Positions 9,280 through 21,426 of a DNA stretch of 58,820 bases are shown piece by piece. The notes beneath the pieces are model-generated. The model was not told where the DNA came from. It did not search any database and saw only the letters and a list, made by a program, of their open reading frames with translations. The DNA is taken from NCBI GenBank assembly GCA_943704525.1, contig CALSCQ010000263.1, positions 1 through 58,820 of the forward strand, read 5' to 3'. The stretch comes from Pigoraptor vietnamica (lineage: Eukaryota; Opisthokonta; Filasterea). The position numbers and the translations under genes were made by a program. Position 1 is the stretch's first letter, and the number at the start of each line of letters is the position of its first letter.

Positions 9280-10587
9280 ATGGCACTTCTTCGGAACGCC
9301 GCGACTGAAGTCGCAAAACGTGCTTTCGTGCGCGTAAGGCAAACTGGCCTTATCGCACGGGGATTTGCGGCGGTGCCGCAAGAGGCGCAGGTTCAGCCTG
9401 TGCCGGAGAGCGTGACTACATCGCCTCCGCCGTCAACGGAGCCCGTCGCGTGTGTCTGCGTCAACTGCCTGACTCGTCGATCACTTCGACGGCCGCCGGG
9501 GGGAGTTGATCGCCGGTGTATTTTTACGGAGCCCGCTGAGACCGCGTCTTCCGCCGTGTGGGACGATCAGCAGCTAACATACCAAATTTCCGCGCATTTC
9601 GCGGCCAATAAGCCGCAACAGGAAGACACCACCGAGCGCAAGTACATTGTGACGCGGCTCTACAGAGCGATCAATGCCGCAAACGCGAGCCTTTCGACGT
9701 TGCGCTTGATCCCGTTTGGGTCGGCGGTGAACGGGTTTGGCGCGAAGGGAAGCGACATTGACATAAGCATCGTGGCGCCGCCGAATACTATCATTTCACG
9801 GTCTCTCCTCACGCGGACTCCGTCGGGGGAGCTGAAAGCAGACCTCCCCGCCGCGGTGCATCAAGCGCTTCGCGCCGGCCCTGCGAGCGACTTTGAGGTC
9901 GGGCATCTCATTCGCACGACTAAGTCGACGCTGTGCAAGCTGACGTACAGGCCCACGAATGCGCGGGTCGACCTCGTCGGTCCCAACCCCGCGGCAGAGA
10001 TCAACACTCTCTTGCTTCGGAACTACGCGCGCATGGCGCCTCGGACGCGCGTTCTCGCCCATGTGCTGCGCAGTTGGTCCGAGTGGGCGGGCGTTCGCGG
10101 GGCCGCGTTCGGGTTTCCGTCGACGTACGCGTACAACCTGCTGATCATCGCCCATCTCCAGGCGGTGGGCATGGCCCCCGTCCTTGCCGTACCGCGCGCG
10201 AGGCCTTCTTCGGACGACTACAATGATCCCCTCCGCGAGGTGGAGGTCATTCGCCCGCGCCTGCCCGACGTTGACATGACGCACGCGGGGTTGTTCCGCA
10301 GCTTCCTCGTGCGGCAGCTCGAGCTGTTCGACTCTGGAGAGCTGCAGCGCGTGGCGGTGTCTGTGCGCCTCGGTGGGTACGTCCCCGCCGAGGACGTTAC
10401 GTGCGGAAAGCCGCGGACGTTTGCGCGGCACATGATTGAGGACCCCGTCGAAACGCACCTCGACCTCGGCTTCAAGATACGCACGGAGCGCCAGGCCGCG
10501 CTCATCATCGACGCCATGCGCCGCACCGTCATCGACATTGACGCACAGCGGCCGCTGCCGTTTTTAAGCGGCGCCACACACCAATGA
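9280..10587 (+). CDS. poly(A) polymerase/TUTase-type nucleotidyltransferase
   Basis: A single exon of 435 aa. The nucleotidyltransferase signature GSAVNGFGAKGSDIDIS holds the GS and two metal-binding Asp residues; the third Asp is likely in NARVDLVG. A PAP-associated domain follows, with STYAYNLLIIAHLQ and IEDPVETHLDLGFK near the end, as in cytoplasmic or mitochondrial non-canonical poly(A) polymerases and terminal uridylyltransferases. The N-terminus (MALLRNAATEVAKRAF, then VRVRQTGLIARGF) is rich in Arg and lacks acidic residues apart from one Glu, so a mitochondrial location is plausible. Whether it adds A or U cannot be told. It converges on the codanin-1 gene with 53 bp between stops. Confidence 0.85.
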   Translation: MALLRNAATEVAKRAFVRVRQTGLIARGFAAVPQEAQVQPVPESVTTSPPPSTEPVACVCVNCLTRRSLRRPPGGVDRRCIFTEPAETASSAVWDDQQLTYQISAHFAANKPQQEDTTERKYIVTRLYRAINAANASLSTLRLIPFGSAVNGFGAKGSDIDISIVAPPNTIISRSLLTRTPSGELKADLPAAVHQALRAGPASDFEVGHLIRTTKSTLCKLTYRPTNARVDLVGPNPAAEINTLLLRNYARMAPRTRVLAHVLRSWSEWAGVRGAAFGFPSTYAYNLLIIAHLQAVGMAPVLAVPRARPSSDDYNDPLREVEVIRPRLPDVDMTHAGLFRSFLVRQLELFDSGELQRVAVSVRLGGYVPAEDVTCGKPRTFARHMIEDPVETHLDLGFKIRTERQAALIIDAMRRTVIDIDAQRPLPFLSGATHQ

Positions 10588-10640
10588 AGTGCGCTTTCTG
10601 TCGGCAGACATTGCAAGCCCAGCCACAGCAACGCGCCAGA

Positions 10641-13418
10641 CTAGCGCAGTGCCCGCCCCAGTTGCACGAGTTGCGGCACTGCAATGCCCGCCGTTTCGAG
10701 AGCCGCACCCACCTCAACGGCGAGCTTTCGGTGCCGCTCGCCCCCGGCACGGGAGGTTGCAAGCACGGCCCTCTCAATGTCACGCGCACTCGCCGCCCCA
10801 CACGCGGCCAGCTGCACGAGCGCTTCGGCGATGGCACACGCCGCGGCTGTTTCAGCCACCGGCGCCATGGCACTCTCAATGGCCGTGGCCGACATCGGAT
10901 CGCAGAGGCCCTTGCTGGAGGCCGCTGTGACCCCTGCGAGGAGTGCCGCGACGGCGCTGTCCCACTCCTCGCTGCCGCCACGCGCTGCGGCCACCACAAA
11001 CGCGCGCCATGCACAGTGGCACGCCCTCGTGGAGTCACTCGTGCGTCCGTCACGAACTGCGATCGCGGCGGCGAATGCACTTGCCGCCTCTCGCAGCTGG
11101 GCCGCCAGGCAACGATCGCCAAGCGACAGGACCCCCTCCAGCACATCTGCCACGTACGCAAGGCCAGGTGCGTCGGACCCCCGAGCCCCCCGGCGCGTGG
11201 CCGTGTCCGGCGCCGCAGCCACGGCCGACTCGCTTCCATCCGAGAGCCGCGCTCGAAGGAGAGAGGTCGCGAGATTTCTCATGCGCTCGCGCACAAGGGC
11301 AGCAGCCACACCGGCCACCTGAGGCCCGCCGTGGCCGATCAGGGCGCGCACGGCCGCTTCAGAGTCACCGTCGGCCGCATCGCACGCCACACGCAGCCGC
11401 TCAGACAGCACGGCAATCGCAGAAGTCCCCGCCGGTGGCCCTCGGCGAGCGGCTGCCATTTCGTCCGCGTGCGTCGCCGCCACCCACTGCACGGCGCGGC
11501 GGGCGAGCCGATCAGCCACAAAGTCAACGGCCGACTCAGTGTCCCTATTGCCGCACAAAAACCAGCGGCTGAGGAGCTCCGCCACCGTGTCGCTGCCTGG
11601 TCCAGTTACCGCCGTCAGGGGTACCTTCCTAGAAATTGAATGGCGCGTGCGCTGCGGCTGCCCGTCCGCCGCACGCTTGCATCCCACTTCTGCACGTGCG
11701 CGAGCATCGGCCAGCAGGCGCGCGGACGCTAGGACAGCGCCCGTGCTGATGGCGTCATCGGGCGAACCGCAGAGCATGGCATCGTCCGGCACAGCAGCAA
11801 GCTCCGTCGCCAGATTATCAAACGCGTACCCTCCCACGGCAGCCCACGGACTGACAGAGAGCGTGTCAAACAGGGTCTCCAGAGTCGCAAGGACCAGCAC
11901 GCGTCCACGCGAAAGCTGCCCACCCGGCGTGCCGTGCAGGGCAATCCCGCGATATGCGGCGCAGAGTGCAGCAATGACCGACGTGTGCGCCGCCGTGCGC
12001 GTAAAGAGGACGTCCCGCGCTGCCGTTAGCGCAAATTCTGCGAGCCAGACAGTGGTGGGTGCCAGCGTGCGGTCACGGACGCCAGAGCGCAGCGCGGCGG
12101 TCGCGTCAATCGGCGGCGGCAGGTTGTTCAGTGTCGCGGCGTACTCGGCCAGCACCTGATCGGCAGCCACGAACGGAGCGTGCGGAGGTGCGTAACAGGC
12201 GAGAAGCCCGACCACACGTCCCAGGGCGCGCACCGCAAGGAGCGTCTCGGCGACCTCGCCCGCCGCCGCCCGCTCCGCCTGCTCTCCCGCCCTGCCACAA
12301 AGCGTGCGCAGTCGGCTAAGCGCAGACGCGCACACGTGCCTGGCGAGCGCATGGCTGTCGGCCACCAGCAGCAGCCGCGTGAAGATGTCCCCGTGCCCAA
12401 TGGCATGGCCGGCTGCGTCGCACGGCTCACGCCGCACACCCCCCACCCCCGTCAAAGGACCCGACGGGCCCCCACCCATCCGCGTCCCGAGCTTCTCCAG
12501 GCGACCGCGGTCCACGTTCGGGAGGCCAGGCACGTCGCCCGCGCCGCTCCCGCGCGTGAGCTGTTGGGACACGCGCGCAGCGTCGGCGAGCGCCGCCACC
12601 ACCAGCGACGCAAACCACGGCAAATTGGATACTCCCATGTCATCGATGATGGCCCGCGCCCGCTCCCCGACGGTACCGGCAAAAGCGGCCGCCCCACGCG
12701 ACCCCGCCGCCGCCGACCAGTCCCGCAGCAGTGCGTAGAATGCATCGCGCGCGCGCTGCCTGCGGTTGAACACGGCTTGCTGCTCCCGCGTACCATGCGC
12801 CGCGCGATTGTCGCCAGTGTCCGCCGCTGGCGCAACCCCCTGGTGCCCACTGCCGCGTGCCGGCTGTGCGTCGTCGTCCGCCGGGCAGACGGCGAGCCAT
12901 GCGCGCACAGCAGCCGCGCACTCGGCGCTCGCGGTAGCCACCCGCGGGTTCTCGGCCACGGCGCGGAGCATGGACCGTCCCGCCGCCCGCAGGACGTCGC
13001 CGAGGGCAGGAAGCGCAGCAGTCGCAACACGTGCGCAGTCAGTCGGCAACACAAACACACGCGCATAGCGGCTCATGCCATCCGGTGCGGTGGCGCCGTG
13101 GCCACTCTCCACAAACAACAGTTCGATGCAAAAAAACAGCTCGGCCGTGAGCGACACGCCGGCGCGCCGGCGCAGTACCGCCGCATAGAGGACACCGAGG
13201 GATGTTGCATCGTCCGACGCACCCGGGCCTCCGTGCGTCAGGTCATGCGCGTCTGCGCGCGGCGAGCGGCCCTCGCGAAACCACACGCGCAGCTGCGCCG
13301 CAAGGCCCGCCCCGAACGCAGCGGCCGCGGCGTCCCCATGTCGCGTCGCCGCAAGCCACGCCCCTGCCTGCGCGGCATCCCAGGGGCCGGAGACAAGGTG
13401 TGCGAGTGTGTCTGCCAT
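10641..13418 (-). CDS. CDAN1: codanin-1 homologue
   Basis: A single exon of 925 aa starting MADTLAHLVSG. The order of weakly conserved blocks follows human codanin-1: RQRARDAFYALLRDW, GERARAIIDDM, DRGRLEKLGTRM, DIFTRLLLVADSHALARHV, ETLLAVRALGRVVGLLACYA, TTVWLAEFALTAARDVL and ESAVDFVADRLARRAVQW. Codanin-1 binds the histone chaperone ASF1 and the nuclease CDIN1 and acts in chromatin assembly. The N-terminal disordered region of the human protein (about 1,227 aa) is mostly missing. No ASF1-binding B-domain motif was recognised. The assignment rests on remembered family sequence, so profile confirmation is desirable. It shares a 155-bp divergent promoter with the coiled-coil gene to the right. 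Confidence 0.72.
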   Translation of the reverse strand: MADTLAHLVSGPWDAAQAGAWLAATRHGDAAAAAFGAGLAAQLRVWFREGRSPRADAHDLTHGGPGASDDATSLGVLYAAVLRRRAGVSLTAELFFCIELLFVESGHGATAPDGMSRYARVFVLPTDCARVATAALPALGDVLRAAGRSMLRAVAENPRVATASAECAAAVRAWLAVCPADDDAQPARGSGHQGVAPAADTGDNRAAHGTREQQAVFNRRQRARDAFYALLRDWSAAAGSRGAAAFAGTVGERARAIIDDMGVSNLPWFASLVVAALADAARVSQQLTRGSGAGDVPGLPNVDRGRLEKLGTRMGGGPSGPLTGVGGVRREPCDAAGHAIGHGDIFTRLLLVADSHALARHVCASALSRLRTLCGRAGEQAERAAAGEVAETLLAVRALGRVVGLLACYAPPHAPFVAADQVLAEYAATLNNLPPPIDATAALRSGVRDRTLAPTTVWLAEFALTAARDVLFTRTAAHTSVIAALCAAYRGIALHGTPGGQLSRGRVLVLATLETLFDTLSVSPWAAVGGYAFDNLATELAAVPDDAMLCGSPDDAISTGAVLASARLLADARARAEVGCKRAADGQPQRTRHSISRKVPLTAVTGPGSDTVAELLSRWFLCGNRDTESAVDFVADRLARRAVQWVAATHADEMAAARRGPPAGTSAIAVLSERLRVACDAADGDSEAAVRALIGHGGPQVAGVAAALVRERMRNLATSLLRARLSDGSESAVAAAPDTATRRGARGSDAPGLAYVADVLEGVLSLGDRCLAAQLREAASAFAAAIAVRDGRTSDSTRACHCAWRAFVVAAARGGSEEWDSAVAALLAGVTAASSKGLCDPMSATAIESAMAPVAETAAACAIAEALVQLAACGAASARDIERAVLATSRAGGERHRKLAVEVGAALETAGIAVPQLVQLGRALR

Positions 13419-13475
13419 GGGAGGTTGGGCGGGTTGCGTTGCGTCGCTGACGGCGCCTTGTAACAGACAAGTGCT

Positions 13476-13481
13476 CACGTG
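13476..13481. promoter_or_regulatory. TCACGTGA between divergent genes
   Basis: A TCACGTGATC palindrome sits in the 155 bp separating the start codons of the codanin-1 and giant coiled-coil genes, and may serve both. Confidence 0.45.
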
Positions 13482-13573
13482 ATCATTGCTTTTTTGTATT
13501 TTCAAAAAAAAATGCGCGCGTCTGCCACCATCCTTGTACACGGTGGGCAGGCGCAAGGGCGGTCGGCGACGGC

Positions 13574-16500
13574 ATGGCTGCGGCGGGGCTGGACGCCGCG
13601 CACGACGCGCTCGTGCGGCAGAGCAACGACCTCCAGCAGCGCATGGCAGACACCCTCGCGCGTCTCCAGTCGAACCCAGAGGCAGAGCGCGCCCGCTCAC
13701 GTGCTGCGGCCGCACCGTCGCCCGTCGCATCCGCGCTCAGTCTCCACGGTGTAGCCGTAGGCGCGGCAAATGGGGGCGGTCCTTCGTTCTCGTTTGACGC
13801 GCGGGGCTTGGCGGGGTCGCCGTCGCAGGGGAGCGCCACGCCGCCCCGGCGCCCGCTGCCGGGTGCGGCGCCGTTGAACGCCGCCACGCCCTCACCCCTG
13901 GCGGGCGCGTCCGACTGGCGACGCGCCGGTGCCCGCGACGAGACGCACTCTCCGGCGGCTGCCCTGCAGCGGGGGACGGAGGCACTCCTGTCCCTTGGCC
14001 GCGCGGGGGGGAACCCGGTGCCCGATGCGGAGCAGCACGCGACGCGCCATGTGCATGCCGCGTACCAATCGCTCCTGAACGACAGCAAGGCGGACAAGGA
14101 GCGCCTTGCGACGGACCTTACCGAGGAGCGCGTGCGTAGGGAGAAGGCGGAAGTGGCCGCGCGTGTTGCCGCCGAGAGCCGCGATGCCTTGGCGCAGGCT
14201 GTGTCCTCCCTGTATGCTGCAGCTCGGCGGATATGCACGGACATGGGCGTTTCAGGGACGTGGGGGGACATATCGGGTGTTGGCGGGCCGGAAGTGGCGC
14301 GCATGCAGTGCGAGGACGTAGTGAAGATGGTGCTTGCCGTGGGATCCGCCGCGTCGGAGCACCGCGCGCAAGCCACTCAGCAGGCGGAGGCCAGGCGCGA
14401 AGCGGAAAAGGCGCAGGCGGATGTCATGGCCGTCCTCGACGACTCCCTGCAACAGCTGGAGGCCGCACAGCGCAGCGCCGCGGAACTGCGTGAGGCGCTG
14501 GCGGCGACGGAGGCGGAGGCTGCGGGGGCGCGCCAGTCGGCCAGCGATGCCGAGCGGCGCATGGCGGAAGCTGCTCGCGATCACGCGGCCTCCTTCGCGC
14601 GGGTGCAGCACCAGCTCGAGTCGGCAAGACGAGACGCGGAGGAGGCGCGCTTGCAGGTGGCGGCCGCGACAGAACGTGCCGAGGCGCACCGATCAGAGGC
14701 TGAGACGGCTAGGCAGGCCGCGGACGAATCCAAGTCGGCTCGTCGCGAGGCCCAGCGACAACTCAAGCGCGCCGAGCAACGCATGGAGCGCAAAGTGGCA
14801 GAGGCTGCAGAGCGTGTACAGCAGCTTGAGGCGGCTGCGGAGGAGCGCGAGGCGGAGCGGCGTCGCCTCATGGACGACCTGCAGCGCGAGCGAGCGGCGC
14901 GTGCGGCGGCTGTGGCGGCGGCAGAGTCTGCGCGAGAGGAAGAGTTGCGGCGGCGCCGAGAGTTGATGGGCACGATGCAGGCTGCGGTGGAGGCGTCCAG
15001 TGAGGAGCATGCGCGCACGATTTCGCGCCTGCAAGCCCAGATGCGGGAGTTCCAGGAGGCGCAGATGGACACACAGCGGCAGTGGAAGGAGACGCAGAGG
15101 CTGCTCGACGAAGTAACGCGGGAGCGCGATGCCGCCCGGCAGGAGGCACAGGCGGAGGCACAGCGGGCCATTGACGCGCAGACGGACACGGCCAAGTTGA
15201 CCGAGGGTATCGTCGAGATGAAACGCGCATGGCGAAAGGAAAAGGCTGACGCGGAAGAGGCGTTTGCCCGGGAGCGCGCGCGCGCCGACGACGCCGAAGG
15301 GCGGGCGCGTGAACTGGGGCGTGAACTAGAGAGACTTCGCGGCGTATGCGAAACGCTGGAAAGCAGGGTGGCGGATGAGCGCGCACGTCACGCCACCGCC
15401 CTTGAGGACGAGCGCGCGCGTATCGCTGAGGCGCGTCGTGAGGTTGAGGCTGCGCGGGCCGAGGCCGCCAGTGTTCGTCGGGAGTTGAGTCTGGCCAGGG
15501 AGGAGGCTCTAGGCGCGCGAGAGACGGGTGAGCGGGGCGTCGGTGCACTTCAATCCCAGGTTCGCGACACCACGGAGCGTCTGGCGGCGTCGGAAGCACG
15601 CGTCCTTGACCTTGAGCAGGAACTTGCGTTGGCAGCGACGGAGAGCGCTCGCATGCGCACGGAGTTGGACCGTCGATTGGCGCAGCTGACCTCGGAGCTC
15701 GCCGACGAACGCTCGACTTCGTCATCCCTCTCGAAGCGCTTGGCGGCCCTCGAGGAGGAAAAGGATGCCGCTGCAACCGCACTAAAAGAGGCGCGGCGGG
15801 ACGCCGAATCCCTGACGCGCAAGCTTCAGCGCGCTCGGCGGGACGCGCAGCAGCAAATGGCGCGAACAGTGAGCGAACACAATGAGGCGATGGAGGCGCT
15901 CCATGCGAAATATCGCGAGTCGGAACAGCGGGCCATTGCCCTTCAGGACGAACTCGGCGCGGCGCGCTCGCAGGCCGCCGAGGACGCGCGCGTTGCTGCT
16001 GAGGATCGCGCTGCAAAGCTGAAGGCCACGCAGGCGTCGGAAGTGCGCTGGCAGGAGACGGTGCGCCGCCTCCGGGACGTCTCGGAGGAATCCGAACGGC
16101 TCTCTTCGGAGCTTGAGCGTGCTGTCGCTCGGGCACGCGCGGCGGAGGAACAGCTCGCCGCCCTTCGTGAATCTGGTGCAACCGCAGCCGATCAAAGCGC
16201 GTCGCAGGCCGCAGCGTTGGTGACCGCCGTGGACGCTTTCGTCGCGGACGTCCTCGCCACGCATGGTTGTCCGGCCATTCGGCGGCTTAAGGTCTCTCAA
16301 GGTGAGTCGGGCTATCGCGTGGATGGAGTGCGCGACCTGCTTGCGACAGCGGGCAAGCTTCTTGCCACGCGTCGGGACGATCAGGTGCGGGCAATGGCCG
16401 ACCTAGAGGAGGCGCTGGGTGAGGCACGGCGCGCTCACGAGGTCGCCGAGACGGATCGCGCCCACGCAACGCGGGAAGCAGCACGTCGCGCGAATGAGCT

Positions 16501-17371
16501 TGAATCTCTTCGAATTAGCGTGCAGCGTGAACGCGCGGAACTCGAGGTTGGTCTGCAAACTGCGCGCGCCGCGGCCGATCGCGCGGAGGCCCGCGTGCGT
16601 GTGCTAGAGGACGCACTGGACAAGAGCCAGGCGGCGCTGGCGGAGGCGCGGCGTTTGGCGGACGAGCGCCAAAGAGCGCTCGACAGTGCCACTGCAGAGC
16701 CGCACGCCGCTGAGGCGCAATTGGTCGCGTCTGAGCGAAAGCGGGCACGCACGAAGGAGAAGCTCGCACGTGCACGCCGCGACCTGTCAGACGCGCTTGC
16801 AAAGTTGGCAGACGCGCGCAAGCTGAATGCCGACCTCGAGGCCGTCTCCTCGCGCCGCATCGACAGGCTCGGCGCCGAGCTTACGGCGGCGCAGGCGGCT
16901 GCGTCTCGGGCTGAGGAACATGCAAGCGCTCTCCAACGGCGCATCGAAGACGCGCGTCGTGCTGCGGATGCCGCGCAGGCCGACTCTCGGGCGCGCATTC
17001 GAACGCTCGAGGGGGAGCTGTCCGGCCTGTCTGCCTCTCGCGCGCTCAGTGCACGCTTTGCGGACGCGGTCGAGGCGGGTGGCGAGAGGACGTTCCTTCC
17101 GGGCGCGTGGGATGCCTTCGAGGGGCGGGCCAGCCTAGTGGATGGCGAACCCTTGCTCGCGTCCAAGAGCGTGCGGGCAGCGTCTGTCCCGCGGGGCGCG
17201 TTGTCACGCGTGTCGGAAGGGGTCGCGCGCACCCCTGCCGTGGGCGCATCGTCCTCGCTGGAGAGCGAACGGTACGCACGAGAGCCATCGCTCTCGGCGT
17301 CTGTTGCCAGCTATACTCCTGCGTCTAGGCGTCCCTTGCATGACGGCACACCCCTGTCTCGTTGGCGATAA
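13574..17371 (+). CDS. giant coiled-coil protein, unknown role
   Basis: One uninterrupted exon of 1,265 aa. Residues 1-150 are Ala/Pro/Ser-rich and probably disordered. A short possible globular stretch at about 215-265 contains RICTDMGVSGTWGDISGVGG and EDVVKMVLAVGS. From about 270 to 1180 almost everything is Ala/Glu/Arg-rich heptad sequence (for example RERARADDAEGRARELGREL), broken near residue 885 by DVLATHGCPAIRRLKVSQGE. The last 80 residues are Ser/Arg-rich and end SRRPLHDGTPLSRWR. There is no membrane segment and no GRIP or motor domain. Structural coiled coils of basal bodies, rootlets or Golgi tethers look like this, but no family is recognised. Its stop lies 11 bp from the stop of the converging ROK kinase gene. 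Confidence 0.85.
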   Translation: MAAAGLDAAHDALVRQSNDLQQRMADTLARLQSNPEAERARSRAAAAPSPVASALSLHGVAVGAANGGGPSFSFDARGLAGSPSQGSATPPRRPLPGAAPLNAATPSPLAGASDWRRAGARDETHSPAAALQRGTEALLSLGRAGGNPVPDAEQHATRHVHAAYQSLLNDSKADKERLATDLTEERVRREKAEVAARVAAESRDALAQAVSSLYAAARRICTDMGVSGTWGDISGVGGPEVARMQCEDVVKMVLAVGSAASEHRAQATQQAEARREAEKAQADVMAVLDDSLQQLEAAQRSAAELREALAATEAEAAGARQSASDAERRMAEAARDHAASFARVQHQLESARRDAEEARLQVAAATERAEAHRSEAETARQAADESKSARREAQRQLKRAEQRMERKVAEAAERVQQLEAAAEEREAERRRLMDDLQRERAARAAAVAAAESAREEELRRRRELMGTMQAAVEASSEEHARTISRLQAQMREFQEAQMDTQRQWKETQRLLDEVTRERDAARQEAQAEAQRAIDAQTDTAKLTEGIVEMKRAWRKEKADAEEAFARERARADDAEGRARELGRELERLRGVCETLESRVADERARHATALEDERARIAEARREVEAARAEAASVRRELSLAREEALGARETGERGVGALQSQVRDTTERLAASEARVLDLEQELALAATESARMRTELDRRLAQLTSELADERSTSSSLSKRLAALEEEKDAAATALKEARRDAESLTRKLQRARRDAQQQMARTVSEHNEAMEALHAKYRESEQRAIALQDELGAARSQAAEDARVAAEDRAAKLKATQASEVRWQETVRRLRDVSEESERLSSELERAVARARAAEEQLAALRESGATAADQSASQAAALVTAVDAFVADVLATHGCPAIRRLKVSQGESGYRVDGVRDLLATAGKLLATRRDDQVRAMADLEEALGEARRAHEVAETDRAHATREAARRANELESLRISVQRERAELEVGLQTARAAADRAEARVRVLEDALDKSQAALAEARRLADERQRALDSATAEPHAAEAQLVASERKRARTKEKLARARRDLSDALAKLADARKLNADLEAVSSRRIDRLGAELTAAQAAASRAEEHASALQRRIEDARRAADAAQADSRARIRTLEGELSGLSASRALSARFADAVEAGGERTFLPGAWDAFEGRASLVDGEPLLASKSVRAASVPRGALSRVSEGVARTPAVGASSSLESERYAREPSLSASVASYTPASRRPLHDGTPLSRWR

Positions 17372-17382
17372 AGGATGGTTTA

Positions 17383-18730
17383 TTATTTCGCGCCGATGGC
17401 CTCGAATGCAATCGCAAAGGCGCCGACCATCCCCGCGTGCGGCCCGTGCTCGCTTGGGACGACGTATGTCGCCATGTCGCGGAGGGGCGCGGCACGGATG
17501 TAGCCATTGAGTATGCCGGACAATTTGTCTCGGACAGGGCCAAAGAGCGACTTGCGCTGTTGCAGGGATTGCGTCAGTCACTGGCCTGCGCACGCGACAT
17601 TGCGTGCTCGCACAGCATACCTGGAAAAGACCGCCGCCAAGCACGATGCGGTGCGGCGACAGGAGAAGTGTGAGGGACGCACACAGGTGTGCAGCATAGT
17701 GTGCCGCGATGTCCCACACGAAGTGGTCGTCAGGGAGATTTGGCAGATCGCGCGCCTGCAGCAGCCAACATGTTACATTTTTGATGCGAAGGCACGGCGC
17801 AAGTGATTGGGCACGTGCGCACCTGGATGCCCCCGCGCGCAGCAAGAGCCCCCACGGCCAGCATGCCCTCGATGCAGCGACCGTGGAAGGGACACTTGCC
17901 CGCGAAGCCCTGCGCGTCGTCCCACGGGTGCCGTTCGCACGTGATGTGTCCGCCTTCCGGATGCAGCGCACCGTGGATGGGCCGCCCGCCCACCACTGCC
18001 CCCACTCCCACGCCTGTACCCACAGTCACGTAGCACACATTCGGCATCTCGCCACCCGTCCGACTGTGCATCTGCTTTGCTGCGGGGGCCGCCTTCTGCG
18101 TTAAACGAACAACGCACCAGACAGGCGCAAGTGGACGGGGATAGTCACCTTCCGCACACGCCGGTGCATTGACATCGGTCTCGAAGGCAACGGGAACGTG
18201 GCCAAGACCCCGCGCATTCAGCGCCGCACGTACCGCACCGACGACGTCCGTGTCCGCCCATCCCGGCTTTGGCGTTGTGGTTATGTGGCCGTACGACTGC
18301 AACCGAGAGTGAGAGACACTTCGGAAATCGCAGTGCTTTCATGGCACCCACCTGACTGTGCCTATCCAGGTCCAACGGCCCAAAACTCGCAATGCCCAGT
18401 GCATCGAAGGAACGGCTCGGTGCCTCGAGGTATGCGCAGATGCGCGCAAGGGTCTCCGCTGGCGTCGTGGTGGCCACCTCCTGCACGTCATGGACTGTCA
18501 ATATAAAATGCACGCATGCCATCATTGCGAGGCACAGTGCGGCAAGTGAAAATGCATGACGCGTAACGCAATAGCCACCTCTCTCTGCGCAATCTCTGTC
18601 GAGTCCTCCCGAGAAACGGCGAGCACCACGTGTGTGCCACCCATCTGCACACACACACCGCTAAGTAACCACACAAGGCCCTCACGAATACTGCTGATAA
18701 GCACACCTCAATTCCCACTACACGAGGCAT
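17383..18730 (-). CDS. ROK-family sugar kinase, fructokinase type
   Basis: Six exons in phase: 18730-18707, 18644-18561, 18480-18352, 18296-17823, 17755-17621, 17556-17383 (339 aa). The ATP-binding start GIEMGGTHVVLAV, IASFGPLD, FETDVNAPA, YVTVGTGVGVGAVVGGRP and IVLGGGL follow bacterial ScrK-like fructokinases. The zinc signature is complete (GHI, then RHP, then CPFHGRCIEG). The reaction would be ATP-dependent phosphorylation of fructose or a related hexose; substrate is inferred from family only. Exon 1 is only 24 nt and intron 2 has the weak donor GTCATG. The subfamily is mainly bacterial, so ancient transfer is possible, though the introns and GC content are local in style. Confidence 0.88.
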
Positions 18731-21143
<2,413 letters not shown>

Positions 21144-21426
21144 ACGCGCGCACCGCCGCCCGGTGCTCCGCTGCGTTGCTCGTCTGCTGCCGGGCATTGA
21201 CTGTCCGCAGGGCGAAGAACAAACGCGCGCAATTTGATTGCTGGGGGGGCAGTGTGACTGTAATGAGGGCACGCGCGGCGCGGTTCACTTTGCCTGTGGC
21301 CTTCTGCGAGTCCTGCAATGTGCCCTGTGCGCCGCGGGGTGCCAGCGAATCGCACTGCGCCCGCACGTGTATGGTTCGTAACTGGATGCTCAGTGGGGCG
21401 AGCTTCCCCAACTCATCGCGTATCTG

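Noticed and set aside
14581-16181. Large - strand frames inside the giant coiled-coil gene
   Set aside because: Ser/Arg/Ala-rich shadows produced by codon bias opposite a coiled-coil frame.
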